NCBI GenBank assembly: GCA_027531255.1
Contig: JAPZRU010000007.1
Location: 186,001-250,000, forward strand
Direction: 5' to 3'
From: Steroidobacteraceae bacterium
Lineage (GTDB): Bacteria; Pseudomonadota; Gammaproteobacteria; Steroidobacterales; Steroidobacteraceae
Length of the DNA stretch: 64,000 nucleotides
In this document: in pieces, positions 26,474 to 35,229 of the stretch
How positions within the stretch are numbered: position 1 is the first letter of the stretch
Layout: each line of letters opens with the position of its first letter
The notes under the pieces: generated by a model
What the model saw: only the letters and a program-made list of their open reading frames with translations
What the model was told of the DNA's origin: nothing
The model's database searches: none
Program-made: the position numbers and the translations under genes

Positions 26474-28663
26474 ATGAGAACGATGCTGGTTCGATCGATG
26501 GTGCTGTCGCTGGGCGCGCTGCTCGGCGGCCTCGCTTCGTCCGCTGGCGCGGCCGACGCGGCCGACGCGGCCGGTACCGGAGTCCCGAGTGGAGGCGCGA
26601 AGGCATTGAGCGATCCGTACCTGTGGCTGGAAGACGTCGAGGGCGAGCGCGCGCTCGCGTGGGCACGCGAGCGGAACGAGCGTTCGCTCGGCGAACTCCG
26701 CGCCGATCCGCGGTTCCCCCGGTTCGAGGCCGACGCCCGCGCCATCCTCGAGGCGCAGGACCGCATCCCCGACCCGGTACTGATGGGTGGCCGCGTCTAC
26801 AACTTCTGGCAGGACGCCACGAACGTACGCGGCCTGCTGCGCCGCGCCGACTGGGCGAGCTGGGAGTCCGGCGAGCCGCGCTGGGAGACCGTGCTCGACG
26901 TCGACGCGCTGTCGGCCAAGGACGGCAAGCGCTGGGTCACGGGCATGCCGCGCTGCCTGCCCCCGGAGTACCGTCGGTGCCTCGTGACGCTGTCAGACGG
27001 CGGCAAGGACGCGGCGCTCGTCCGCGAGTTCGACGTCGAGACCCGGGAGTTCGTCGCCGGCGGCTTCACGCTGCCGGAGGCGAAGTCGCAGGAGAGCTGG
27101 CTGGACGCCGACACGCTGGCCGTCGCGACCGACTGGGGTCCGGGCACGATGACCGAGTCCGGCTACCCGTTCGTGATGAAGCTCTGGCGGCGCGGCCAGC
27201 CGCTCTCGGCGGCGACCGAGGTGTTCCGCGGCACGCCGCGCGACGTCGGCATCTTCCCGGTGTCGCTGCGCGATCGCGACGGCACGCGCGTGCTGGTGAT
27301 GGCGCGGCTCGAGACCTTCTTCGAATCCACCCAGCACGTGCTGGTCGGCGAGCGCACCGTGCAGCTGCCGGTGCCGCGGCGCGCGAGCGTGCAGGGGCTG
27401 TGGAAAGGCCAGCTGGTGGTCTCGCTGGAAGAGCCCTGGCGCGTGCCGGCCGCGCAGGTGGCGGTGGCATCCGGCGCGGCCGAGGTCGAGTTCCCGAAGG
27501 GCGCGGTCGTCTCGTTCGCGCTGCGCGAGTTGCTCGACGGCGGGCGCCTGCGCGTGCACGAGGTCTACCGGCCCGGCCCGCGCGAGTCGTTCCAGTCCTT
27601 CGGTGGGGCGAAGTCGAGCGCGTTCCTGCTCGCCTCCGACAACGTCGTCACGCGCGCGCACCGCTACGACTTCGCGGACGGGCGCTGGACGCGGCTCGGC
27701 ACGCTGGCGCTCCCCGAGGGCGCGCAGGTCACCGCCGGCGACGCCGAAGTGGACGACGACCGCGCGTTCTTCTATGCCGAGGGTTTCCTGGTGCCGCGCA
27801 GCCTGTGGCTCGCGGACGCGGCCACCGGCGCGGTGAAGCCCGTCGACGAGATGCCGCCGCGCTTCGACGCGTCGAAGCACGTCGTCGAGCAGTTCGAGGC
27901 GACCTCGAAGGACGGCACGAAGGTCCCGTACTTCGTCGTGCGGCCGAAGGATCTCGAGTACGACGGCGCGGCGCCGACGCTGCTGTACGCGTACGGCGGC
28001 TTCCAGGTCCCGATGCCGCCCGCCTACTCGGGCACCCTGGGCAAGCTGTGGCTCGAGAGCGGCGGTGTCTACGTGCTCGCGAACATCCGCGGCGGCGGCG
28101 AGTTCGGGCCCGCGTGGCACCAGGCCGGCCTCAAGACGAAGCGCCAGGTGATCTACGACGACTTCGTCGCGGTCGCCGAAGACCTCGTCGCGCGGAAGAT
28201 CACGACGCCGCGACGGCTCGGGATCATGGGCGGCTCGAACGGCGGCCTGCTGATGGGCGTGATGCTCACGCAGCGCCCCGATCTCTGGAACGCAGTGGTC
28301 GTGCAGGTGCCGCTGCTCGACATGCTGCGCTACCACCTGCTGCTCGCGGGCGCCTCGTGGGTCGACGAGTACGGCAGCCCGGACGTGCCGGAGGAGCGCG
28401 CGTTCCTCGAACGCATCTCGCCGTACCACAACCTGCGCGCAGGCGTGCGCTATCCGCCGCCGTTCTTCGTGACCTCGACGAAGGACGACCGCGTGCATCC
28501 CGCGCACGCGCGCAAGACGGCGGCGCGGCTCGAAGAACTGGGCCAGCCGTACTACTACTACGAGAACATGGACGGCGGGCACGCCGCGGCGTCGGACCAG
28601 CGCGAGCGCGCGAAGCGGATCGCGCTCGAGTTCACTTACCTGTCGCGGCGGCTCAAGGACTGA
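26474..28663 (+). CDS. Secreted prolyl oligopeptidase-family serine peptidase (S9A)
   Basis: 729 residues. A signal peptide covers about 1-27 (MLVRSMVLSLGALLGGLASSAGA), followed by a three-unit Ala-Asp-Ala repeat. Residues about 47-110 (DPYLWLEDVEGERALAWARERNE) are the typical S9 N-terminus, then a seven-bladed propeller to about 440. The C-terminal hydrolase domain carries YAYGGFQ, the nucleophile Ser in GGSNGGLLMG, the Asp in TSTKDDRVHP and the His in GGHAAAS. It would cleave proline-containing peptides in the periplasm. Downstream is a tandem palindromic repeat. Confidence 0.93.
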   Translation: MRTMLVRSMVLSLGALLGGLASSAGAADAADAAGTGVPSGGAKALSDPYLWLEDVEGERALAWARERNERSLGELRADPRFPRFEADARAILEAQDRIPDPVLMGGRVYNFWQDATNVRGLLRRADWASWESGEPRWETVLDVDALSAKDGKRWVTGMPRCLPPEYRRCLVTLSDGGKDAALVREFDVETREFVAGGFTLPEAKSQESWLDADTLAVATDWGPGTMTESGYPFVMKLWRRGQPLSAATEVFRGTPRDVGIFPVSLRDRDGTRVLVMARLETFFESTQHVLVGERTVQLPVPRRASVQGLWKGQLVVSLEEPWRVPAAQVAVASGAAEVEFPKGAVVSFALRELLDGGRLRVHEVYRPGPRESFQSFGGAKSSAFLLASDNVVTRAHRYDFADGRWTRLGTLALPEGAQVTAGDAEVDDDRAFFYAEGFLVPRSLWLADAATGAVKPVDEMPPRFDASKHVVEQFEATSKDGTKVPYFVVRPKDLEYDGAAPTLLYAYGGFQVPMPPAYSGTLGKLWLESGGVYVLANIRGGGEFGPAWHQAGLKTKRQVIYDDFVAVAEDLVARKITTPRRLGIMGGSNGGLLMGVMLTQRPDLWNAVVVQVPLLDMLRYHLLLAGASWVDEYGSPDVPEERAFLERISPYHNLRAGVRYPPPFFVTSTKDDRVHPAHARKTAARLEELGQPYYYYENMDGGHAAASDQRERAKRIALEFTYLSRRLKD

Positions 28664-28715
28664 AACGAGGGGTCCGACCCCGGTTTCGACCTGGTGGAAA
28701 ACGGGGTCTGACCCC
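28662..28715. repeat. Tandem GGGGTC/GACCCC palindromes between convergent genes
   Basis: First unit 28662-28687: GAAAC...GGGGTC pairs with GACCCC...GTTTC. Second unit 28703-28715: GGGGTC-T-GACCCC, then CTTTGTC. The first begins inside the stop of the S9 peptidase gene and the second ends 5 bases before the stop of the convergent kinase-like gene. It is suited to bidirectional termination and may also be a dispersed REP-like element. Confidence 0.75.
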
Positions 28716-28719
28716 TTTG

Positions 28720-29766
28720 TCAGGTGACCGACACCGCCTGCCGCGCGCACGCGCGCGCGACCGCGAGCAGTGCGCCGAAGCGCGGATCCTTCGAGTGGCC
28801 GTCGCGCCAGCGGCGGTAGATCTGCTGCGCCACGACGCCGAGCCGGAAGTGGCCGTAGCACCGGTAGAAGGCCGCGTCGCGTAGGGCACGGCCGCTGACC
28901 TGCTCGTAGCGTTCCAGGAACTCGGCGCGCGTGATCATCCCTGCGCGCCACGGCACCAGCGCCTGCAGTTCCGGCGGATCGCCCGGTTCGAGCAGGTAAG
29001 CGAGCGAGCCGCCGACCTCCATCGCAGGATCGCCGAGCGTCGCCATCTCCCAGTCGAGCACCGCGACGATCCTCGCAGGGTCGGCCGGGTCGACCACCAG
29101 GTTGTCGTACTTGAAGTCGTTGTGGATCAGCGCGGCGCCGGACTCCGCCGGCAGGTTCGCCGCGAGCCAGCGCGCGGCGGCGTCCATCTCGGGGATCTCG
29201 TCCGTGGCCGCGCGCACGTAGCGCTCGCTCCAACCCTCGACCTGCCGGCGCACGTAGCCCTCGGGCCGGCCGAAGTCCGCGAGGCCCGCGGCACGGTAGT
29301 CGAACGCGTGGAGTTCCGCGAGCGCGTCGACGAGCGCGAAGCCCATGCGCCGCATCGTCGCCGCGTCCGGCGCGAGCCGCGCGAGCGTGTCCGCGCGCGG
29401 CACCACGCCCTGCACGCGCTCCATCACGTAGAACGGCGCGCCGAGCACCGCTTCGTCGGTGCAGTAGGCGAGCGGGCGTGGCACCTTGCCGTACACCGGA
29501 TGCAGGGCCGAGAGCACGCGGAACTCGCGGCCCATGTCGTGGGCCGACTTGATGCGCGCCCCGAACGGCGGCCGCCGCAGCACGAACTCGCGGCCGCCGA
29601 GCTCGAGCGCATAGGTCAGGTTCGAGAAGCCGCTCGGGAACTGCCGCACGCGCAGCGGCCCGGTCGCATCCGGCAGCACCGTGCCCAACCAGGCTTCGAG
29701 CTTCGCGACGTCGAGTTCCTCGCCCGCGCGGACCGGGCGGCTGGCGTCGGTGTCGATCGGTGACAA
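28720..29766 (-). CDS. APH-fold phosphotransferase family protein (ACAD10/11-type)
   Basis: 348 residues from TTG 29766, with GGGAG seven bases upstream. The kinase-like fold is seen in FPSGFSNLTYALELGGREFVLRRPPFG (nucleotide-binding lobe), the catalytic loop LIHNDFKYDNLVVDP and VLDWEMATLGDP (metal-binding Asp). This sequence type matches the phosphotransferase family related to the N-terminal domain of ACAD10/11 rather than antibiotic kinases. Members act near acyl-CoA dehydrogenases in fatty-acid or hydroxy-acid breakdown. The substrate cannot be stated. Confidence 0.85.
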   Translation of the reverse strand: MSPIDTDASRPVRAGEELDVAKLEAWLGTVLPDATGPLRVRQFPSGFSNLTYALELGGREFVLRRPPFGARIKSAHDMGREFRVLSALHPVYGKVPRPLAYCTDEAVLGAPFYVMERVQGVVPRADTLARLAPDAATMRRMGFALVDALAELHAFDYRAAGLADFGRPEGYVRRQVEGWSERYVRAATDEIPEMDAAARWLAANLPAESGAALIHNDFKYDNLVVDPADPARIVAVLDWEMATLGDPAMEVGGSLAYLLEPGDPPELQALVPWRAGMITRAEFLERYEQVSGRALRDAAFYRCYGHFRLGVVAQQIYRRWRDGHSKDPRFGALLAVARACARQAVSVT

Positions 29767-29819
29767 GGCGCACTCCCGCGATGGCTGCCGCGCGCGAGTG
29801 TAAGTTAGGCTCGCGCGCG

Positions 29820-30209
29820 ATGCTGCCCGACGCCGCTTTTCTCGCCGCCCTCGAGGCCGGTCGGCTGCCGCCCGCCGAGTTCGATCACCGTGCGCACCTG
29901 CGTGCCGGTTTCCTCTACCTGCGGCGGTACGAGTTCCCGGAAGCGTGCGTGGCCATGAAGCGCGCGGTCCGCGCGCACGCGGGCGCGCTCGGCAAGCCGG
30001 GGCTGTATCACGAGACCCTGACGATCGCCCACCTCGCGCTGATCGCCGAGCGGCTGATCGAGGAGCCCGCCGAGCTCGGTTTCGATTCCTTCCTCGAGCG
30101 CTACCCGGAACTCGCGAGCCGCGAGTACTTCGAGCGCTACTACCCGCGCGGCGAACTCGATACGCCGGAGGCCCGCGCGACGTTCGTACTGCCGCGTCCG
30201 CGCGGCTGA
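29820..30209 (+). CDS. Conserved hypothetical protein
   Basis: 129 residues from ATG 29820, divergent from the phosphotransferase with a 53-base gap. The motif FDHRAHLRAGFLYLRRYEFPEACVAMKRAVRAHA and HETLTIAHLALIAERL recurs in short hypothetical proteins of proteobacteria. It is helical throughout, without a signal peptide or transmembrane segment. The conserved His residues (HRAH, YHET, IAHL) could bind metal, but this is a guess. No function assigned. Confidence 0.6.
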   Translation: MLPDAAFLAALEAGRLPPAEFDHRAHLRAGFLYLRRYEFPEACVAMKRAVRAHAGALGKPGLYHETLTIAHLALIAERLIEEPAELGFDSFLERYPELASREYFERYYPRGELDTPEARATFVLPRPRG

Positions 30210-30387
30210 GGCGGCGAGTCGCCGCACCGTCGAACCGCACACCGTCACACCCGGGCACTCCCGCGTCCGGCCTCTGGCCGCGTTGCGGCCTACCGAAACC
30301 GGGCGCCCGACTACGTGGGATCCGCAACGCGCCGGCCGGAATCCCCGTGTTAAGAACCTTTCGGAAATCTTCATACCGAGGGGTTCG

Positions 30388-30993
30388 ATGCGGTTCCTGC
30401 CGCCCGCCGACCGGGCCGGTCTCCGGGTGTTCCCGGTCTGGCTCGCGCTGCTCGCCTGCTGGTGGAGCGCCGGTGCGCTCGCGCACGGGCTGCGGCTGCA
30501 CCTGCAGGCGGACGCCTCGACGGTGCGAGGGCAGGCGTTCTACGCGGACGGCTCGCCCGCCGGGGGTGCCCGCGTCTCGTTCCCGGGGCCCCAGGAGCCC
30601 GACGCCGTGCTCGTCTCGGCGGTCACCGACGCCGACGGACGCTTCTCGGCGAACGTCGCGGCGAGGGGCGTCGTGAGGGTCGTGGTCGAGGACGAAGAGG
30701 GGCACCGCGCGGAGGGCAGCGTTACGCTGGTCCCGCCCGCGACGAGCCCGTCGGGTGCGGCAACGTCGCCCGGCCCGGCGGGCCTGGGCACACCGGTTTC
30801 AGCCGACACGGCCGACGCCCTGTTCGACGACGCGCGACTGCGCGCCGCGCTGCGCGCCGAACTGCAGCCGCTGCGCGAGCAGGTCGCCCGGCTCGAACAC
30901 CGTTTGCGCCTCGCCGACGCGCTCGCCGGCGTCGGCTTCCTGGTCGGCCTCGCGGGCGCCTGGGCGCTGTTCCGCGCTCGACGGAGCACCTGA
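30388..30993 (+). CDS. NikL-like accessory component of an ECF-type nickel/cobalt importer
   Basis: 201 residues. A signal/anchor segment spans about 15-32 (WLALLACWWSAGALAHG). It is followed by a beta-sandwich resembling carboxypeptidase regulatory domains (LRLHLQADASTVRGQAFYADGSPAGGARVSF, AVTDADGRFSANVAARGVVRVVV). A helical stretch then leads to a C-terminal transmembrane helix (about 176-193). The mature N-terminus begins with the His of AHG. This layout is that of NikL-type extra components in NikM-L-Q-O transporters. Its stop overlaps the cbiM start (TGATG), so it is part of the transporter operon. Confidence 0.75.
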   Translation: MRFLPPADRAGLRVFPVWLALLACWWSAGALAHGLRLHLQADASTVRGQAFYADGSPAGGARVSFPGPQEPDAVLVSAVTDADGRFSANVAARGVVRVVVEDEEGHRAEGSVTLVPPATSPSGAATSPGPAGLGTPVSADTADALFDDARLRAALRAELQPLREQVARLEHRLRLADALAGVGFLVGLAGAWALFRARRST

Positions 30994-31616
30994 TGCATCT
31001 CGCCGAAGGCGTGCTCTCGCTGCCCGCACTCGCCGCCACCGCGAGCCTCGCGGTCGCGGGCGTCGCGATCGGCCTGAAGCGCCTCGAGGACTCGCGCCTG
31101 CCGCTCGCCGCACTGCTCGGCAGCGCGTTCTTGGTCGCGGGCGCGATCCACGTGCCGCTCGGCGTCGGCAGCGTGCACCTGCTGCTGAACGGGCTGGCCG
31201 GCCTGCTGCTGGGTTGGGCCGCGTTCCCGGTCCTGCTCGCCGCGCTGCTGCTGCAGGCCGCGCTGTTCGGCTTCGGTGGCTTCGCGGTGCTCGGCGCCAA
31301 CCTGCTGATCATGGCCGTGCCCGCGGTGCTCGCTCACTACCTGCTGCGCGGCCTCGCGAGCGACGCCGCGCCCTGGCGGCTGCGCCTGGCGGGCGCGCTC
31401 GCGGGCGTGATCGGCGTCGGCGGTGCCGGCGCGCTGGCCGCGGTCGTACTGACGCTCGGGGGTGGCCGCGAGTTCGCGGGTCTCGCCGCGCTGTTCGGGG
31501 CCGCGCACCTGCCGGTGCTCGCGCTCGACGCAGCACTCGGGGCGGTCGCCGTGCCGGCGCTCGCGCGCCTGGTGCCCGACTTCACTCGCCGCGGCACCGT
31601 GGAGTGGGCGCGGTGA
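30993..31616 (+). CDS. cbiM: CbiM/NikM substrate-specific component of nickel/cobalt ECF importer
   Basis: 207 residues, all membrane. The start MHLAEGVLS carries the Met1-His2 pair that, in CbiM/NikM, helps coordinate the metal; another conserved His is in GAIHVPLGVGSVHLLLNG. Six or so hydrophobic segments follow. It determines metal specificity (Ni2+ or Co2+), which cannot be decided from the sequence. It is slightly shorter than many CbiM proteins, and no CbiN is present. The stop overlaps the cbiQ GTG by 4 bases (GTGA). Confidence 0.9.
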   Translation: MHLAEGVLSLPALAATASLAVAGVAIGLKRLEDSRLPLAALLGSAFLVAGAIHVPLGVGSVHLLLNGLAGLLLGWAAFPVLLAALLLQAALFGFGGFAVLGANLLIMAVPAVLAHYLLRGLASDAAPWRLRLAGALAGVIGVGGAGALAAVVLTLGGGREFAGLAALFGAAHLPVLALDAALGAVAVPALARLVPDFTRRGTVEWAR

Positions 31617-32350
31617 TCGCGTCGGGGCGTATCGCCGCCGGAGTCGCCCTGCACCCGCGCGGTCGACTGGCCGCCGCCGTGCTCGCGAGCGTCGGCATCG
31701 CCGTCACGTCGCACCGTCTCGCCCTCGCGCTGCTGTTGCTCGCCGCGCTCGGCGCGTGCGCCTGCGCGATCGTGCAGGGCGCGCTCGCGGCGGGCACCGC
31801 GCTCGGCCGCGTGGCGGCGGTCAACGGGTTCGTGGCGCTGACCGCGCTGACGTTGCCGTTCGCGTGGACCGCCGCCGGCCCGGTGCTCGATCCCTCCGGC
31901 GTCGAACTCGCCTGGCTCGTCGTGCTGCGCGCAAACGCAGTCGTTCTGGCGTGCACCGCGCTGCTCGCGGGATTCGACGCCGCCACGCTGGCGCGCGCCG
32001 CCGCGGGCCTGCGCGCGCCCGACAAACTCTGTCGGCTGCTGTTCCTGATCGCGCGCTATCTGGACCTGCTCGGGGCCGAACGTGCACGGATCGAGCGCGC
32101 GATGCGCGCCCGCGGCTTCGTGCCCCGGTCCGACCGGCGCACCGTGGAGGCGTACGGCAAGCTGGTCGCCGCGCTGCTGGCCGGCGCCGTCGCGCGTGCC
32201 GAGCGCGTGGAGCGCGCGATGCGGGCGCGCGGCTTCGGCCGGGCGGTGCCCGCCGCACCGGTGCGCGAGGCGAAGGCGCGCGAGTGGGCATGGGCGGGCG
32301 GCACTGCCTGCGTGCTTGCCGCCGCGTGGGCCTACGCCGGCGTCGGCTGA
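31613..32350 (+). CDS. cbiQ: CbiQ-type transmembrane (T) component of ECF importer
   Basis: 245 residues from GTG 31613. Five hydrophobic segments are visible. Two ERAMRARGF motifs (ERARIERAMRARGFVP and ERVERAMRARGFGR) sit in cytoplasmic coupling helices; the A-R-G pattern contacts the ATPase subunit. It couples ATP hydrolysis by the CbiO-like protein to movement of CbiM. It sits in order NikL-like, CbiM, CbiQ, CbiO. Confidence 0.9.
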   Translation: MIASGRIAAGVALHPRGRLAAAVLASVGIAVTSHRLALALLLLAALGACACAIVQGALAAGTALGRVAAVNGFVALTALTLPFAWTAAGPVLDPSGVELAWLVVLRANAVVLACTALLAGFDAATLARAAAGLRAPDKLCRLLFLIARYLDLLGAERARIERAMRARGFVPRSDRRTVEAYGKLVAALLAGAVARAERVERAMRARGFGRAVPAAPVREAKAREWAWAGGTACVLAAAWAYAGVG

Positions 32351-32362
32351 CTCCCCAGCCCC

Positions 32363-33040
32363 ATGTCCTCCGAACGTGCGCTCTCGACGACCGAGCCCCT
32401 GCTGCGCGCCCGCGACCTCGTCGCGAGCCGCGGCGCGCGGCGCGTGCTCGACGGCGCGGCGCTGGAACTGCACGAGGGCGAGCGCCTCGTCGTGCTCGGC
32501 GAGAACGGCGCCGGCAAGAGCACGCTGCTGATGGCGCTGCTCGGCCTGCTGCCCGGCGTCGCCGGCGAAGTCGAGATCTTCGGCCGGCCCTGTCGCACCG
32601 AGGCGGACTTCGCGCCGAACCGAGGGCCGGTCGGGCTGCTGTTCCAGGACCCCGACGACCAGTTGTTCTGCGCCACCGTCGCCGAGGACGCGGCCTTCGG
32701 GCCGCTGAACCGTGGCGCGACCCCCGAAGCGGCGGCCCGGGCCGCGCACGCGGCGCTGGGCGCGCTCGGCATCGCGCGCCTGGCCGACCGCCCACCCCAC
32801 GCGCTCTCCGGTGGCGAGAAGCGCCTGGCCGCGCTCGCGGGCGTGCTGGCGATGCGTCCGCGCGTGCTGCTGCTCGACGAGCCGACCGCGTCGCTCGAGG
32901 CGGGCGCGACCACCCGCGTGCTCGAGGCGCTGCTCGGCACCGGTCTCCCGCTCGTGGTCGCGACACACGACCCGGCGTGCGATGCGGCGCTCGGCACACG
33001 GCGCCTGCGGCTCGCCGACGGGCGCTGTCGCGAGGCCTGA
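32363..33040 (+). CDS. cbiO: CbiO-type ATPase of ECF nickel/cobalt importer
   Basis: 225 residues. Walker A GENGAGKST (about 48), Q-loop LLFQDPDDQLFC, signature LSGGEKR, Walker B VLLLDEPTAS and switch His in VVATHD are all intact. The Q-loop DPDDQLF is typical of ECF ATPases. Only one ATPase gene is present, implying a homodimer. It is 12 bases after cbiQ and convergent with the histidine phosphatase gene. Confidence 0.93.
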   Translation: MSSERALSTTEPLLRARDLVASRGARRVLDGAALELHEGERLVVLGENGAGKSTLLMALLGLLPGVAGEVEIFGRPCRTEADFAPNRGPVGLLFQDPDDQLFCATVAEDAAFGPLNRGATPEAAARAAHAALGALGIARLADRPPHALSGGEKRLAALAGVLAMRPRVLLLDEPTASLEAGATTRVLEALLGTGLPLVVATHDPACDAALGTRRLRLADGRCREA

Positions 33041-33050
33041 GGCGTCGCGC

Positions 33051-33776
33051 CTACACGGCGGTCGCGTGCCTGGGGTCCGCGAGGTGCGGCAGCGCGTTGA
33101 AGCTGACGAGGCTGCGGCGCCGACCGGACCAGCTCACCTCCGTGAGCGCGGTGTTCCGCAGCACGACCGACAGGTCGATCACCCGGTCGTCGTCGAGCCC
33201 GAGCAGCCAGCCGACCGTCGCCGACACGAGCCCGCCCGAGGTGAACGCGACCGCGCCCGCGCCGCCGCGGTCCGACGCCGCACCCGGCGCCGTGCACAGC
33301 AGGTCGAGCGCCCGCAGCGCGCGCGTGCGGAACTCGGGCCACGGTTCGACGCCGTCGACCGTGATCGTGCCGCGCGCCCAGTCCCGCATGATCTCCAGGT
33401 AGTGGCGGAAGAACTGCCGGATCGCGTGCTCGCGCTCCCCGTCGCCGATCTCGCCGGGGTGCAGCGCGTCGTTGTCGAGGTCCGCGCGCCCGAGCTGGCG
33501 CTTGATGACCGTGAGGCCGTGGTGCTCGTCGAGCTCGGGCAGTTCGATCGCGCGCGGCCACGGCAGCCCGCGCTCGGCGTAGGCCGCGGCGACGAGTTCG
33601 CAGGTCTCGCGGTGGCGCGTGCGGGGTCCGACGTACACCCGGTCGAACGCGACCCCGTGCGCGGCCCAGTGCAGGCCGAGCGCGCGCGCCTGCTCGCGGC
33701 CGAGCGGCGACAGCCGGTCGTAGCTGGCACCGAAGAACGACGCCTGTCCGTGGCGGACGAGGATCACCCTGCCCAT
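33051..33776 (-). CDS. Histidine phosphatase superfamily protein
   Basis: 241 residues from ATG 33776. The N-terminal catalytic motif ILVRHGQAS carries the phospho-accepting His; the second Arg lies in YVGPRTRHRET. A Glu acid is available in LPELDEHHG. The second catalytic His of the C-terminal motif is not obvious: the expected position reads AFTSGGLVSA, with Ser-Gly in place of the usual His-Gly. It may therefore be a weakened or altered phosphatase. The substrate is unknown. Confidence 0.85.
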   Translation of the reverse strand: MGRVILVRHGQASFFGASYDRLSPLGREQARALGLHWAAHGVAFDRVYVGPRTRHRETCELVAAAYAERGLPWPRAIELPELDEHHGLTVIKRQLGRADLDNDALHPGEIGDGEREHAIRQFFRHYLEIMRDWARGTITVDGVEPWPEFRTRALRALDLLCTAPGAASDRGGAGAVAFTSGGLVSATVGWLLGLDDDRVIDLSVVLRNTALTEVSWSGRRRSLVSFNALPHLADPRHATAV

Positions 33777-33814
33777 CGTGTCTCTCCGCCGGGCCGGGTC
33801 CGCACGCGGCGGCC

Positions 33815-35131
33815 TCAGTCCAGCACGTTCAGGAACGCCGTGATCAGCAGCGCGTTCGCGAAGTCGATGAAGAACGCCCCGACCATCGGTGCGACCAGGA
33901 ATGCGGTGGGCGCCGGGCCGTAGCGCTCGACTAGCGCCCGCATCACCGCCATCGCGTTCGCGGCGGTGCCCAGCATGAAGCCGACGAAGCCGCCGGTCAT
34001 CACCGCGGATTCGTAGTCGCGGCCCATCGCGCGGAACACGAACAGCCACGCGAACGCGGCGGCCAGCAGCACCTGCGCGACGAGCATGACCACGAGCGGC
34101 AGCGCGAGCCCGGCGAGCTCCCAGAGCTTAAGGGTAATGATCGCCATCGCGAGGAACAGCGACAGCGTGACCGCGCCGAACTCGCCGACGAAGCGCGGCG
34201 AGAGGCCGATCCAGCCGGTGTGGTCGTCGAGGTTGCGCAGCGCCGCCGCGACCAGCATCGCGCCGATGTAGCCGGGCAGGGTGATGCCGGCGCGCACGAA
34301 GGCTTCGCCGAGCAGGCTGCCGAGCCACATCGCGACCAGGATCGCGCAGACGTTCCGGACGATGCGCTGGGCGTCCGGCGTGTCCTCGTCGGCCGACGAC
34401 TGCACCGCGTCGCGGGCGCGCTCGCGGCGCTGACGGCGCGACTCGCGCGCAGCGCGCGGCGTGCTCGCCGATGCGCTGGCCGATGCGCCGGCCGACGATC
34501 CGGCCGTGGCGCCTCGAGGCGCCGCGGCTCCGGGCGCCTCGGTGCCTGCGTTCGCTCCGTTCGCCGCGGCGAGGCCGTGCCGCGACATCAGTGCGGTCGC
34601 GATCGGCCCGCCGAACAGCCCGCCGAGCACGATGCCGCCCATCGCGACCGCGACCGCCACCGAGGCCGCGCCGGTCACGCCGGCGGCCTCGAAGAGTGGC
34701 GCGAACGCGAGGCCGGTCGCCGGGCCGCCGGTGAGGGTGACGGAGCCGGCCAGTACTCCGAACAGCGGGTCGAGCCCGAAAGCCAGCGCGAGGCCGATGC
34801 CCAGCAGGTTCTGGGCCACCGCGAACAACGCCGCGAGCGCGAAGAAGCGCAGCACCAGCGGCCCGCCCGTGCGCAGGAGCCGCAGGCTCGCCGCGAACCC
34901 GATCGTGGTGAAGAACGCCACCATCAGCGGCCGCTGCAGCGTGGTGTCGAACTCGAAGAGGACGTGGCCCTGGTCGCGCGCGATCAGGACGGCGAGCGCG
35001 ACCAGCAGCCCGCCGAGGATCGGCGCAGGCACGTTGTACCGGCCGAGCGGCGGCACGGCGCGACGGATGCCGTAGCCGACGAGCAGCGCGAGCCCGGCGA
35101 GGGCGAGGGTTCCGATCAGGTCGAGGCGCAC
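33815..35131 (-). CDS. gltS: Sodium/glutamate symporter GltS family
   Basis: 438 residues from GTG 35131. About ten to twelve transmembrane segments in two inverted halves. The family motifs VTLTGGPATGLAFAPLFE (about 131-148) and GFVGFMLGTAANAMAVM in the second half are the paired GGxGTA-like re-entrant loops. Between halves is a cytoplasmic loop of about 75 residues (183-258) rich in Ala, Ser and Arg, longer than in E. coli GltS. It imports glutamate with Na+. Confidence 0.88.
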   Translation of the reverse strand: MRLDLIGTLALAGLALLVGYGIRRAVPPLGRYNVPAPILGGLLVALAVLIARDQGHVLFEFDTTLQRPLMVAFFTTIGFAASLRLLRTGGPLVLRFFALAALFAVAQNLLGIGLALAFGLDPLFGVLAGSVTLTGGPATGLAFAPLFEAAGVTGAASVAVAVAMGGIVLGGLFGGPIATALMSRHGLAAANGANAGTEAPGAAAPRGATAGSSAGASASASASTPRAARESRRQRRERARDAVQSSADEDTPDAQRIVRNVCAILVAMWLGSLLGEAFVRAGITLPGYIGAMLVAAALRNLDDHTGWIGLSPRFVGEFGAVTLSLFLAMAIITLKLWELAGLALPLVVMLVAQVLLAAAFAWLFVFRAMGRDYESAVMTGGFVGFMLGTAANAMAVMRALVERYGPAPTAFLVAPMVGAFFIDFANALLITAFLNVLD

Positions 35132-35229
35132 CCGCGCATCGTACCCGCAGCGGCGGCTCCGAGGAGTCTAGGCGCCCCGCGCAGGCCGGGTGGCAGGCAC
35201 CCGGCCACGCTCGGTCTTCGCTCGGGGAA

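Noticed and set aside
30210-30387. Cobalamin riboswitch or NikR operator upstream of the importer operon
   Set aside because: No cobalamin-box core sequence is seen, and only one half of a NikR palindrome (TCATAC) is present, with a poor partner 16 bases away.
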